DNA of 64,000 nt. It comes from Myrmaecium sp. VS I D KN 1. Taxonomy: Eukaryota; Ascomycota; Dothideomycetes; Valsariales; Valsariaceae. Of the stretch, positions 1 to 12,492 are shown in pieces (position 1 is the stretch's first letter; each line of letters opens with the position of its first letter). The stretch covers positions 248,001 to 312,000 of the forward strand of contig JADQAV010000015.1 in NCBI GenBank assembly GCA_019775845.1, given 5' to 3'. The position numbers and the translations under genes are program-made. The notes under the pieces are model-generated. The model made no database searches. It was not told where the DNA came from and worked only from the letters and a program-made list of their open reading frames with translations.

Positions 1-208
1 CAGCGATGCGGGGCAAAATTCCGAGGCCGATAGCGGCAGAGAGACGGCTAGTGCAGAAGACGGAGAGGCAAGCACGAGAGAAGAGCTGGTGGCGCAGGAG
101 GAACAGCAGTCGGTGACGGAGGAGGAGGTCCAGGAGGTCCAGGAGGCTCAGGAGGCTCAGGAGGTCCAACCCGCACAAGCAGCCACAGACCGCAACAGCA
201 CCGTGTAA
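1..208 (+). CDS. 3' end of an acidic, low-complexity protein (partial)
   Basis: An open frame runs from base 2 to a TAA at 206-208 and gives about 68 C-terminal residues. The peptide is rich in Glu, Gln, Ala, Ser and Thr, for example the run EVQEVQEAQEAQEVQ, which is encoded by imperfect 9-bp tandem repeats (gtccaggag/gctcaggag). It ends in NSTV. The rest of the gene lies left of the window, so no domain is visible and no function can be given. The composition and the immediate change to TA-rich, repeat-rich DNA after the TAA support a real coding end, but a frame this short could be open by chance. Confidence 0.5.
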   Translation, partial: SDAGQNSEADSGRETASAEDGEASTREELVAQEEQQSVTEEEVQEVQEAQEAQEVQPAQAATDRNSTV

Positions 209-582
209 GATATAGGTAGTAGGTAGGTAGTACTTATGTCCATGGGATAGTAAAGTACAGTAGTAGGTACTAGATGCCATCGATCTCACCTCACACCTAA
301 AAATGGTTTCTCGGATACGTGGATGGATGGATGGTTGGAGGGAGGGTGTGGTGCTGTCTCAAACTGGGAAAAAATTTATGTTGTTTCGTACCTTGTTTTA
401 CTACATACTTCATATACAGGCATGCAATTATTAACATAGGTATAGTGTTTTGGATGGAGACTCGTGCTATGACCTTTGCTTATATCATTCGTGCTTGGTG
501 CAGTATAGGCCAGCTTATGCCTGCCTGTACTGAGTAAGTAGCTTCCCATAGCGGTACCCATCCCATTCCATCTGAGATACTA

Positions 583-670
583 AATACCTCCCTCGCTCCC
601 TTCCTCCCTCCCTTCCTCCCTTCCTCCATCCCTCCCTTCCTCCCTTCCTTCCTCCCTCCCTCCCTCCCGA
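583..670. repeat. Polypyrimidine tract (CCTCCCTT-like units)
   Basis: Almost uninterrupted C/T sequence is built of ccctcc and ttcc units. It creates a spurious Gly/Arg/Lys-rich reading frame on the minus strand. Confidence 0.8.
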
Positions 671-1062
671 ACTCTCCTCTCAGCTCGCCGTACCTCACTT
701 TATTCTACCCTACCCTACCTTGACCTCCATCTTACTCTATACAAGGTACAGTAGGTAGGTGTAGTAGGTATAGTAGGCAGGCATATCTGCACCGTACACT
801 ACCCTACCCTATGAGATTATAGGTAGGAGGGCGCGAGAAACAAGGCAGGAGAAGGCAGGGAAAGACAGGAAAGGAAAGAGGAGGGATGGACGAGGAAGGA
901 ACCCCCCTAGGGTCTTTAAGCCATGGCGCCTTCTATAACGGGATGATACAGTGCGCTACAGTAAGATACTAATGTATACTACTAGTACTATATACTACTG
1001 CACTTACCTTTCTCACCCCTCTAGCACAGGGTAAAGGAAGAGAAGGAGGAGGAAGGTGTACA

Positions 1063-1088
1063 CTATACTATACTATACTATACTATAC
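1063..1088. repeat. (CTATA)5 microsatellite
   Basis: Five perfect copies of the pentamer ctata are followed by a single extra c. It lies in non-coding DNA. Confidence 0.85.
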
Positions 1089-1774
1089 CACCACATACCG
1101 CATTACACCGCACCGGGCCGCACTCTACTGCATAGTATACCATACCATTTCACGGCATACCACGCTGAAGAGCAAGGTCGAAAGAGGGATTTACTCATGA
1201 CGTAGTTTTAAAGGATTAGTAGTAAGGTAGGGCATCTACTCCGTTCGAAAGAGAAGGAGGAAACAGAGGCCAGAGGAAAGGAAGGAAAAAGGAAAAATAT
1301 CATGGGCACATGATTTCTTATATGCAAGCAAACAAGCTCATGTTTCTTTCTCATCCAGAGAGTAGGAGAGTGATTAAGAGAGGGGAGAGAAAGAGCAAAC
1401 TGTGGACCTGGAACTGGAAAACAATGCAAAGCCGTCTCAAATCGAGACCCAAGAATCTCCAAAAAAGCAGGAGGCAAGGATAAAGTAGTAAGTATGAAAA
1501 AGGCCATTATGGTCCTCTCTTCATGATCATCATTTCTGGTACTCATGAAAGTGTTCAGTTGGGTGGCAAGCCGGGGAGAAGAACGCTCTCGCTTTCTTTC
1601 TAGAAAAAAAGTCTGCTGTGGCGGGTTTCTACAAACCAACCCCTTCCCCGAAATTCCCCATCGCTAGTGAACTTGCTTCCCCGAAGAACATGACCATGTG
1701 AAAGAAGAGAGAGAGAAAGAAGAGAAAAGATATCGGAGAATAAACCCCCCTTCGGTCTTGCCCCTCTCACGGTA

Positions 1775-2687
<913 letters not shown>

Positions 2688-3609
2688 GACTGTGAGCGAG
2701 TGTCGAGAGGGAGAGTGTAGAGAAGAGAGTGGTGCGGTGTCGAGGTGGTGATGTTGGTGTTGTGTGAAGCGGTGGGTAGTCGAGGTTGTGGTGTAGAAAG
2801 TCTGAGGTGGGCTGTCCGGTAGAAGAACCCAGGTTAGCGCTAGCCTTAGGCCCGCCGTTGCTCCTCGCCGCCGCCGCCGCCGCCAAAAGTGTGACGCAAA
2901 GGAGCGAGCGAGCCGAGTGCGGCAAAGAGGCAGCGGTCGAAGGGATCCCTCACGCACCTGATACGAGGCCGTCGACGACCAAGCGGATGAGGCTGTAAGT
3001 TAGTAGTAGTTCAGGTCAGGAGTAGTAACTCGCAGTAGGAGAGGTGAGTGAGAGGGTCATGGAAGCAGCGAGGCGAGAGAGAGGGGGAAAAGGGTTGGTC
3101 AGAGTGGAGCCTTTTGGGTAAAGGGACTGCGACTTTGTCAGAGCCCAAACTCACCGACCAAGACACACATGCAGAGACACACATACACACGCGACACACA
3201 GCGAGTTGCCTTGCCACCTCACCGTCAGCAGCCTCTTACATTCTCTTTTGTTCAATCTATTTGCCCCCTCAAATCGCCTCTCCAGCATTATTCATATTAA
3301 AGCGTCGTTACTCTTAGTCAGCTAGTCACTCTATCAAAGCCCGCTTTAGCACATGCAAACTGCTTGCACAGGGTAGCCACAAAGAGAAAGAGAGACAGAG
3401 AGACATAGAGAGAGATAGAAGCAGAGACATCAGTGTGGCCATGCTCCACGTCGCGATATGCCGAGCCATACATATTTCCATATTGGTATTCCATATGATT
3501 CTTGCGGTTTCAGCCTTGGCGACGGACCAATCACCCCGCCGCCATTTCTCTACCGCAAACGAATACTACTATACTTATACACGAATATAAATATAACATG
3601 GGAATCTGC
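2688..3609. other. Intergenic: ubc4 promoter side and 3' side of the GCDH gene
   Basis: No gene is seen. It holds a (CCG)n run near 2866-2883, GA-rich stretches at about 3065-3095 and 3378-3430, and a CA-rich patch near 3165-3205. The ubc4 5' region must lie here. Confidence 0.6.
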
Positions 3610-5077
3610 TCAATAAAACGCCTGGATGCCAGTAATGGCTCTACCCAAGATCAAAGCTACGAGGATGTCAGTCAGCGGTTCTGAGAGCATGCATCACGGA
3701 AGCCTCTCATACCATGGATGTCGCTCTGGCCTTCATATGTCTGCGTGACGAAGAGATTCGAAACGTGTCTGCCGATGTGATATTCGTCGCTGACAGCATT
3801 GCCGCCAAAGATCTCCTGCAACCTACAAGGATCGTTAGCGACGCGCCTAATACAGGCGCTTGCTGGATCTGGGACTTACGCTCTAGCGTTGACCAAGGCA
3901 CGGTCACAGTTCTGTCGCTTGATCATGGAAATCATCTCCGGCGTCGCCTTGCCCGCATCCTTCAGGCGGCCAACTTGAAGAGCGGCGACGCTGCCAAATG
4001 CAGCGTCGGTGGTGGCGTCCGCCAACTTCTTCTGCACAAGTTGATACTTTGCGAGCGGGTTGCCCTTGAACTGCTTCCTCTCGAGGGCGTACGTCCTCGC
4101 GCGATCGATGCAGTCTTCCAACGCGCCAATGATCCCCCAAGCGATGCCGTATCTGGCCGAGTTCAGGCAGGAGAAGGGGCCTCGGAGACCCTCGATCTCC
4201 GGAAACATGTTCTCCTTCGGCACGGGGCAGTCGTCCATCTGAATCATGCCGGTGATAGATGCCCTCAATCCGTTCTTGTTCTTAAGCGCCGGAGTCTCAA
4301 GCGTTCCCGGCGGACACTGGTCGCGCTCGATGAGGAACCCTCTGATCTTCCCGGTGCTCTCCAGCTTCGCCCAAACCAGCATGACGTCGCCGATGGGCGA
4401 GTTCGTGATCCAGGTCTTCGAACCCGACAGGGAGTAGTATCCCTTCTTCGTAGGGTGCTCCCGAGCCACCGTCTCCATGGAGCCCGGATCCGACCCATGG
4501 TTTGGCTCGGTCAGGCCGAAGCAGCCGATGATCTTGCCCTTCGCCATGCCCGGTAGGAACCGATCCTTCTGCTCCGTCGAGCCGAACTCGTCGATGCCAC
4601 CCATCACCAACGAGCTTTGCACCGACATCCCTGACCGGTATCCGGAGTCGACTCGCTCCACGGCTTTGGTGATCAACCCGGAGGCGACGCTGCTCACGCC
4701 TGCGCAATCGTAGCCCTTGATCGTCGCGCCCAGCAGACCGAGCTCGCCCATCTCCTCCAGTATCTTCTTGTCGTAGTCCTCGTTCCGGTATGCATCTGCG
4801 CCGAACGGTCAGCATCTGTAGCCGGGCACGCTTCACTTCACGAAGTGTCCAGGATTGACCGACCCAACACCCGAGGAAGCAATCGCTCCTGGCAATATGA
4901 CTCCGCCGTCTCTGATATGGCTAGCTCCTCCTCCGTGAACATGTTGCTCACACCGAGCGGGTCCCGCCAGTTAAACGCCGAGGCGTGCGCATATCGTCTC
5001 GGGAGAGCTGTTGGGCGGGCGGCAGCGGCGACGGCGGTCAATTGCCTCACGGCTCGTCGGCGAATCGGCTGGAACAT
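3610..5077 (-). CDS. Glutaryl-CoA dehydrogenase, mitochondrial (acyl-CoA dehydrogenase family)
   Basis: This FAD enzyme oxidises and decarboxylates glutaryl-CoA to crotonyl-CoA in the mitochondrial matrix, in lysine, hydroxylysine and tryptophan breakdown. Four exons (4864-5077, 3880-4795, 3713-3822, 3610-3656) give 428 residues. Residues 1-30 form an Arg/Ala-rich presequence ([12 protein letters not shown]...). Family signatures follow: [38 protein letters not shown] and ARYGIAWG. The C-terminal TYEGQSDIH supplies the expected catalytic Glu, about residue 407, and RAITGIQAF lies at the end. The first donor is a weak GTCGGT; the others are regular. A longer N terminus starting at MSTRISLPG upstream is possible, but the presequence from 5077 looks complete. 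The divergent neighbour is FEN1, about 800 bp away. Confidence 0.95.
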
Positions 5078-5875
5078 GGTGATCGATGGACCGGGAAGTG
5101 AAATTCGCGTCGACAAGAAGAAAGAGGAGGAGGAAGGTGTTGCTCGTCGAACGCGATATAATCACGGCAACATGATTCGCACTGGTTGGATCTTGTACTC
5201 CGTCGGTTGCTCCAACCCCACACCGAAGCTGTTCGGCTGTCTGCGGCGGAATCGCGGAAATGCCGAGGCCCAGCTTCCATTGGACTTGGGGCAACCGATC
5301 CCGGCCGGATAGCGGAGGCGGGCGGGATCACCTACTCCCGCGGATACGTTCGGGGAAGTCATTGGTAGAAGGACTGCATAAATAGTTATGAGTAGTTCAC
5401 GTCTAGTAATACCTATGGAATGTAGCTTTACTTCTCTATATAAATCTCTGCAAAAGCTTTCAATATATTATTTTTCGAGAAGAGTATGAGGTTCAGAACT
5501 GATATTAAAGGCTTTGATTTGTACAGTAGATATGGATCTATTCAATGGGTGATACAGGGACAGCTATTTAAGCTCAAAGAAGCTACTCCTATAGCTCTTA
5601 ATGAGCTATTATTACCTACCTGACATATTCAAACAGTCGTTCACTTACGCAAAGTATCCGGCTCTTCGGCTACCTCGTGTCTTCCCGCCATCGGGAAGGC
5701 TGTCAATCGCCGAGGCAGATCACGCTAAACCGAGAACTCGAGTTTTGGCGCGTCGATTGCCTCATCGTCGTGTTCTCCAGGCAGCCACCCGGCCGGTATC
5801 ACTTCACGCTTTTTTTTGCCCGCACAATCCCTACGAGCAGCCTCCTTTAAACATACCCAGATTAGTCCCGTCAAG
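5078..5875. other. Intergenic between divergent GCDH and FEN1, with an AT-rich insert
   Basis: This spacer between two start codons holds promoters for both genes. The part at about 5369-5640 is markedly AT- and TpA-rich compared with its GC-rich flanks. It contains a small palindrome (atagctc-ttaat-gagctat, about 5596-5614). It may be a decayed mobile-element relic. No reading frame is convincing. Confidence 0.55.
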
Positions 5876-7227
5876 ATGGGTATCAAACGTATGTATTCTC
5901 GCCCCGCTCGCTCTGCGCCGACCTGGCATTGACTCCCTTCAGACCTATACCAAGTGATCAGCGAAAATGCTCCGGAGGCCGTCAAGACCGGCGAGATCAA
6001 AAACCAGTTCGGCCGCAAGGTCGCGATCGATGCGTGAGTGAGCGAATTCGCCAAGGTTGGTTGGCATGGACCGAGCTGATGGGGTCGCGCCCTCCAGCTC
6101 CATGAGCATCTACAGTTTCCTCATCGCCGTGCGCTCCGACGGCCAGCAGCTGATGAACGAGACGGGCGAAACGACGTCCCACCTGATGGGCATGTTCTAC
6201 CGCACCCTCCGGATCGTGGACAATGGGATCAAGCCTCTCTACGTGTTTGACGGCGCACCCCCGAAGCTTAAGTCCGGAGAGTTGGCGAAGCGGTTCCAGC
6301 GCAAAGCTGAAGCCCAGGAGGCGCACGAGGAGGCTAAGGAAACTGGCACGGCGGAGGAGGTGGAGAAGTTCTCCCGGAGAACGGTCAGGGTCACGCGGGA
6401 GCACAATGCGGAGTGCCAGAAGCTGCTGAAGCTCATGGGGATACCTTACATCATTGCGCCGACGGAGGCGGAGGCACAATGCGCGGTCCTTGCGCGTGCC
6501 GGCAAGGTCTACGCTGCCGCATCGGAGGATATGGATACGCTGACGTTCAATGCGCCGGTCTTGCTCCGGCACCTGACGTTCAGCGAACAACGGAAGGAAC
6601 CGATTCAGGAGATCCATTTGGACAAGGTTTTGGAAGGTTTGGAAATGGATAGGGAACAGGTAAATTCCAAAACGTACGCCCTCAGCGCATCCGACTGGCT
6701 AACCGTGGCCTTAGTTTGTCGACCTCTGTATTCTCCTTGGCTGCGACTATCTCGACCCTATCAAGGGCATCGGCCCAAGCACCGCCCTCAAACTTATCCG
6801 CGAGCACAAGAACCTTGAAGGCGTGGTAAAATTCATGGAGGGCAACAGCAAGTACACCATCCCCGAGGATTGGCCGTACCAGGATGCCCGGCTGCTCTTC
6901 CTCGAACCCGACGTGCGTCCCGCCGATCACGAGGAGTGCAACTTCAAATGGGAAGCGCCGGACATCGAAGGCTTAGTCAAGTTCCTGGTGGAAGAGAAAG
7001 GGTTCAGCGAGGACCGCGTCCGCGCCGGCGGGGCCCGGCTGCAGAAGAACCTGAAGAGCGCGCAGCAGAGCCGGCTGGAAGGGTTCTTCAAGCCGATGGC
7101 CAAGACGGCCGAGCAGCAAGCGGCCTTGAAGCGGAAGAACGAGGAGAAGCTCGAGGAGAAGAAGAAGAAGCAGAAGCAGGCGGCGAAGGAGAAGAAGGAG
7201 GCCAAGGCGAAGCCGAGGGGTGCCTAG
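5876..7227 (+). CDS. fen1: Flap endonuclease 1 (FEN1/RAD27)
   Basis: This structure-specific nuclease removes 5' flaps during Okazaki-fragment maturation and long-patch base-excision repair, working on PCNA in the nucleus. Four exons (5876-5888, 5943-6033, 6098-6659, 6715-7227) give 392 residues. The 13-nt first exon encodes MGIK plus one base and splices to give [15 protein letters not shown], the invariant N terminus that is left exposed for DNA binding. Asp34 (KVAIDA), DGAPP, the EAEAQCA helix and [12 protein letters not shown] supply the metal-binding acids and the helix-hairpin-helix. A PCNA-binding box, QSRLEGFF, lies at about 340-347. The tail is Lys/Glu-rich ([20 protein letters not shown]). 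Length and motifs are full, so the gene looks intact. Confidence 0.96.
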
Positions 7228-7818
7228 GAGGCGCCCGCGCAAGAGAAGTATGTGTGTGTGAGCTTGTTCGTTATGGGAGTTTGGGGCATTCGGCGAGTTA
7301 TATCCTCTTACTGGGAAAAGGCTGGGAGCTAGAATTGCGGGTTCGAGGGTGGCTTTATCAAGCGAAAATGGCGTTATGGGATTGCTGCTTCGGTGAGATC
7401 GGTGGGAGCCTTGCTGGCTGGTTGTCTAAGTTCGAATCGGTAGGGGGCTTTGCATGAAATGATCGCTGTGGAGGAATACAAAAGGAACGTTTAGCAATAG
7501 ATTCGCAGATATAAATGCGTTAATAGGTATAGTAATATATCGAAATCACTACTAGCTATATAAAATACAACTTGCGAATACTAATTATCATTGAGCCTGC
7601 TAATATATACAGTGATTCCTTACCTTTACTGGACTTCAGCCTGGTCGGCCGTTGGAGCTCACTGACGTACGGAGTACTGACGTAAGGCGCGCGCCAGCAC
7701 GTGGAAGATCGGAGGAAGCAATATGATGACTCAGCAACATCCTGGTCAGGTATTCGAACTTCCATCACCTTCGCGCAGCGTTGGCCACTTAACCCGCTCG
7801 ACAAGCTACGCTCCCACC
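7228..7818. other. Intergenic between FEN1 and PRP6
   Basis: It contains the FEN1 3' region and the PRP6 promoter and leader. A TA-rich patch lies at about 7480-7610. An in-frame ATG at 7723 could extend PRP6 by 32 codons, but family proteins start at the later MSGRKDFL. Confidence 0.5.
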
Positions 7819-10729
7819 ATGTCTGGTCGCAAGGATTTCTTGAACCAGCCCGCGCCGGAGAACTACGTTGCCGGCCTCGGTCGAGGCGCGACCGGTTTCA
7901 CGACCCGTTCGGATCTTGGTCCTGCGCGCGAAGGGCCGAGCGAGGAGCAGATCAAGGAAGCTCTTGCCAAACGCGCCGCGCAGCTCGGAGCTGCCCCGCC
8001 GACCGCGTATGGTGCGAAGGAGGTCAAGGAGGACGATGACGATGACGAACGGTTCCAGGACCCCGAGAATGAGGTGGGACTCTTCGCGAATGCTTCGTAC
8101 GACCGAGAGGACGACGAGGCGGATCAGATCTACCAGACGGTAGATGAGCGGATGGACAAGCGGAGGAAGAAGCGAAGGTTAGTCGTCACCCCATGCCGAG
8201 CCCCCCTACCTTTTGCCTTCATCGGCACAATAAGTTCATCACATGTTCCATGAGAAATAGATTACCGACACTCGATCCACTCTGAAATCTAGGGAAGAAC
8301 TCGAACGGCAACAGCGAGAAGAGTACGAGCGCAACAACCCGAAGATATCCCAGCAGTTCGTGGACCTCAAGCGCGCGCTGTCGAACGTCACGGACGAGGA
8401 GTGGGCGAACCTGCCGGAGGTGGGCGATCTGACGGGCAAGAACCGCCGCGCGAAGCAGAACCTGCGGCAGCGCTTCTATGCGGTGCCGGACAGCGTGATC
8501 GCGGGCGCGACCGCCGCGACGCAGTTTGACACGACGATTGATACTGCGGACGGCACGGCGACCACCAGCGCGGATAATGCGGACGGGACGATGACCAACT
8601 TCGCGGAGATCGGAGCGGCGAGGAATAAAGGGCTTCAGGTTGGCTTGGATCGAGCGGCGCAAGGAGCGGGAACGGAAACCGTGTCTGGGACGTCGACTAC
8701 TATCGACCCCAAAGGCTATCTGACCAGCCTCATGAAGTCGGAAATCAAGGCCGGAGAGATCCCAGTGGGGGATGTGAAGCGTGCCAGAGTGCTTCTCGAG
8801 TCGGTCATCAAGACTAACCCCAAGCATGGACCCGGCTGGATCGCGGCGGCGCGTTTGGAAGAGTATGCAGGCAAAATCGTGGCGGCGAGGAACGTCATCG
8901 CTCGCGGGTGCGAGATATGCCCGAAGAACGAAGACGTTTGGCTCGAAGCTATCCGACTGAATGAGAACCAGAACGCGAAGATCATCGCCGCCAACGCGCT
9001 TAAGAATAACGACCGGAGCGTGCGGTTATGGGTGGAGGCGTGCAAACTCGAGACCGACGTCCGTGCAAAAAAGCGTGTTCTGCGTCTCGCGTTGGATGCG
9101 GTGCCGCAGTCGGTCATCCTTTGGAAGGAGGCTGTCAACCTGGAAGAAGACCCGGCGGACGCCCGACTGCTTTTGGCGAAAGCAACCGAGCTGATTCCAC
9201 TGTCTGTAGAGCTGTGGCTGGCCCTGGCCCGGCTTGAGACACCGGAGAATGCACAAAAAGTTCTGAACAAGGCCAGACAAGCTGTACCTACTAGCCACGA
9301 GATCTGGATAGCTGCGGCCCGACTGCAGGAACAGCTCGGCAAGGCGGATATGGTGTTGAAGATTATGGACCGTGGTGTGAAGGCTTTAGCAAAAGCAAGT
9401 GCCATGCTCAAGCGTGAAGAATGGATAGCGGAGGCTGAGAGGTGTGAAGAGGAGGGCGCAGTTCTCACGTGTGGTGCTATCATTGCTACAACACTGGGCT
9501 GGGGTCTTGATGAGGATGATGACCGCAAAGATTTGTGGATGGATGAAGCCAAGGCGTCGATCGGTCGTGGAAAGTACGGGACTGCACGGGCAATCTACAG
9601 CTACACCATCCGGGTCTTCTACAACTCCAAAACGGTCTGGATGGCCGCGGCGGACCTGGAACTCAACCATGGTAGCAGAGAAGCTCTCGTGCAGGTTCTG
9701 GAGAAGGCGGTGGAGTCGTGTCCGCACAGCGAACAGTTATGGATGCGCCTCGCGAGGGAGAAGTGGCAGGCCGGCGAACTCAACGATGCGCGGAGGGTCC
9801 TTGGTCGTGCGTTCCAGCAAAACCCCAACAACGAAGATATCTGGCTGCAAGCCGTCGAGCTTGAGACGCTCAACAACCAAACGAACGAGGCACGTCACCT
9901 CTTGGAGCAGGCTCGTACCGAGGCCGGCACCGACCGTGTTTGGATCAAGAGCGTGGCCTTCGAGCGGCAGATGGGAGAGGACGATCGTGCGTTGGACCTC
10001 GTCAATCAGGGCCTGAACCTCTACCCGAACGCCGCGAAGCTCTGGATGATGAAGGGTCAAATCTACGAGGCGCAGTCGAAGCTCCCGCAAGCCCGCGAAG
10101 CCTACTCGACCGGCACGCGCGCCTGCCCGAAGTCCGTCCCGCTCTGGCTGCTGCTCGCGCGGCTGGAAGAGAAGATGGGCGTCATCGTCAAAGCACGCTC
10201 CGTGCTCGACCGTGCGCGCCTCGCCGTGCCCAAGAACGCGGAGCTCTGGTGCGAGTCCGTCCGGCTCGAGCGGCGGGCCGGCAACCTGCCCGCCGCGAAC
10301 ACGGTCATGTCGCAAGCGCTGCAGGAGGTGCCGGCGTCCGGCCTGCTCTGGTCGGAGAAGATCATGCATCTGGAGCCGCGCACGCACCGGAAACCCCGCT
10401 CGCTCGAGGCCATCAAGAAGGTCGACAACGATCCCATCCTCTTCGTCACGGTCGCGCGCATCTTCTGGGCCGAGCGCAAGCTGGACAAGGCCGCGACGTG
10501 GTTCGAGAAGGCGCTGGTGCTGGACCCGGATCAGGGCGATACGTGGGCGTGGTACTATAAGTTCTTGCTCCAGCATGGCACGGCTGAGAAGCGCGAGGAT
10601 GTGCTGGCGAAGTGCGTGCTGAATGAGCCGAGGCATGGCGAGGTCTGGCAGCGGATTCGGAAGGATCCGAAGAATGTGAAGTTGAGCACGGAGGAGGTGT
10701 TGAAGAAGGCGGTCGAGGAAGTGAGTTGA
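7819..10729 (+). CDS. prp6: Pre-mRNA splicing factor PRP6 (U4/U6.U5 tri-snRNP, HAT/TPR repeats)
   Basis: PRP6 bridges U5 and U4/U6 in the tri-snRNP and is needed for spliceosome activation. Two exons (7819-8177, 8293-10729) give 931 residues, close to the roughly 900-940 of family members. The N-terminal PRP1 domain (about 1-160) begins MSGRKDFLNQPAPENYVAGLGRGATGF and contains the acidic DDDDDERFQDPENEVGLF stretch. From about residue 230 to the end are HAT/TPR-like repeats with recurring W-x-x-A-A-x-L-E and P-x-x-x-x-x-W patterns (GPGWIAAARLEEYAGK, VWMAAADLELNHG, VPLWLLLARLEEKMG). The intron has donor GTTAGT and acceptor CTAG. No truncation is visible. The homologue in S. pombe is called prp1. 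Confidence 0.95.
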
Positions 10730-11755
10730 TCGTGATGGGACGGCGACGCGGCTTGAGGAGCTCGTCTGCATTGGGATCACTGGCGTTTCGGGTTAAGAAG
10801 CATTGGCGTTAGACGGGCTGCCTTCTTTTCATGACGAGATACACACGTCTGTGTGTGTAAGTTCTCTGGTAAAGTAGCGGAATCTTGGAAGACGGATTGA
10901 GTGATAGGTATTAATGGAAAAGATTTCAGCTGCGAAGCAACCAGCTATCATACTCTCTTTTCACCCCCGTGTCTCGACTGCAAATACATATCGGCCTTAG
11001 TCAGATGCTCACTCCAACTTCGGGCGTCTACAGAGAAACCCCAAGGATATAGCCACACAGCAGCTGTTGAGTGAAAGCGGTTCTGTCACACGCAGACGGA
11101 GTGCTCTTGCGTTAGAGAAAGGCGGGCACGTATACCACGATCCTCTTTTGACGACACTACCTTGCCTAAAGGTCTCTCGGCGGATCATCCAAGCGATGAT
11201 ATAATATATATCTATATATAATAATATTCAGCCTCACGAGCCGCCGGTTCTCCGACACCGAAGGATGTGTACAATTTACAACCAACGGACGAAAAACGGA
11301 TGCGGAGCGTAAGCAGTTTATAGAGTACATCTATCATTTGTTACTCACGTCTCATGCACTTCATGTGGCTCCTCACACAGTCACCCTTAAGAGGCCTCAC
11401 AGCGGAACTCCTGTTACATCCCTCTTGGACCTGAAATGGAAAGACTCTCGAGTGGTCGTCAAATTCTTGATGATATCCTTACCGGATGAGATTTGAGGAG
11501 CAGCTGCCCAGGATTTTCTCCCGCGTTGACGGTCATACTGCTTGTTAATTCAAAATTGAAGCATCATATGGTATTCCTTGCCTCTCTCCCTCTCTAGCTT
11601 GAGGACGGCTCCACCATATAACGCACTCTTGAAACCCAACCAGAGAGAGGTGAAGGGGATGTACATCCACACTAAGTAAACACCAAAAAACAATCGATAG
11701 GGCAATATACTATAAGAGGTTATACGAATGAATGGAGGGCCAAAAAAAGACAAAA
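10730..11755. other. Intergenic between PRP6 and the 5S rRNA gene
   Basis: Nothing protein-coding is convincing. A TA-rich motif (atatatatctatatataataatatt) lies near 11202-11227. The PRP6 3' end must lie in the first part. The rest is unassigned. Confidence 0.5.
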
Positions 11756-11874
11756 ACATACAGCAGCAGGGATTCGCTAATGGTCACCCACTTAACTACT
11801 AATCTGCCGGTAGGCTGCTTAACTTTGGAAGAGCGGACGGGGTTCCGTGTTCTCAGCCTCCTGTGGCCGTATGC
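11756..11874 (-). rRNA. 5S ribosomal RNA
   Basis: The minus strand carries a 119-nt 5S-like sequence. The 5' end GCATACGGCC pairs through CATAC with GTATG at the 3' end (helix I). AGGCTG pairs with CAGCCT (helix II), a perfect match that keeps the fold. The conserved CCGTCCGCTCTTCC, the internal-control box around AAGTTAAGCAGCC, and TTAGTAGTTAAGTGGGTGACC are all present. A T5 Pol III terminator follows at once (11752-11756 on the plus strand reads aaaaa), with a second T7 a few bases on. It stands alone, as dispersed 5S genes do in many filamentous ascomycetes, and is transcribed by RNA polymerase III. The exact ends may be off by 1-2 nt. It looks functional rather than a pseudogene because the stems are kept. 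Confidence 0.88.
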
Positions 11875-12451
11875 GCTATGACGTCTCTTCAACCACTATA
11901 TGAATACCGCCGCGGACGGTTGTGAAGCCCCTCGATCTGCTGTGAGATGAACGCAAGCGAAGCCTTACGGATTTGAAAGCAATGAGGTGATGTAGCATCG
12001 GTATGCCGTGCTCTCTCGGAGGAACATAAGGGGATGAGATAAGCTTACCAGCGGCCGAATGGGAGGTTGGTGATTGTGAATTGTTAACCATGCCGTATGC
12101 ATGTCTATCTACACATTGCCCGGTATACATGGGCGTTTGCTGTACAGACTTCGTGGCTCCCTCAGCCTTGGCTGCCTTATACGGAGGTTGTTTTGGATAT
12201 AGATGAGTATGTAGATCTCTCCTGGAGTGAGAGATTGAAAATCCCTATTCCAATGCTTGCTATCTACTACTCCTACAAAACAGTATAGTAGTATCTATCA
12301 GAGCAATCACACCGTGCTCGAAGCCGATAATTCCGATCTCTATCCCGTCTCAACATTGAAGCCCCTGGAATCAAAGCAAAGACTACGCGTTCCTCACTGT
12401 CCACACCCATTTCCCCCCCATCCCCCTTTCCCCTTCAAACTTTTAAGCTTG

Positions 12452-12492
12452 TCCGAAAAGCTCACGCGACATTGATCCTGTGGCTTTTCGGA
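12452..12492. repeat. Perfect 10-bp inverted repeat (possible hairpin)
   Basis: TCCGAAAAGC (12452-12461) is matched by GCTTTTCGGA (12483-12492) with a 21-base loop. After one unpaired T, CAC/GTG extends the stem. It lies 4.1 kb upstream of the WOPR ATG. Its role is unknown and it may be chance. Confidence 0.55.

Larger units (their letters stand above)
209..1774. other. Intergenic, simple-sequence rich
   Basis: No convincing gene is present. The stretch holds repeated GTAGGTAGG-like motifs, a long CT-rich tract (about 583-670), a (CTATA)n microsatellite and GA-rich patches. It probably contains the 3' regions of the partial gene on the left and of ubc4, which reads towards it. Confidence 0.6.

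Noticed and set aside
700-810. CCCTA-like repeats resembling telomere sequence
   Set aside because: The units are ccctac/ccta with changing spacing, not CCCTAA arrays, and they lie inside other GTAGGTA-type simple repeats.
9737-10780. 347-codon minus-strand frame opposite PRP6
   Set aside because: Arg/Leu/Gln-rich shadow; PRP6 repeats on the plus strand explain the openness.
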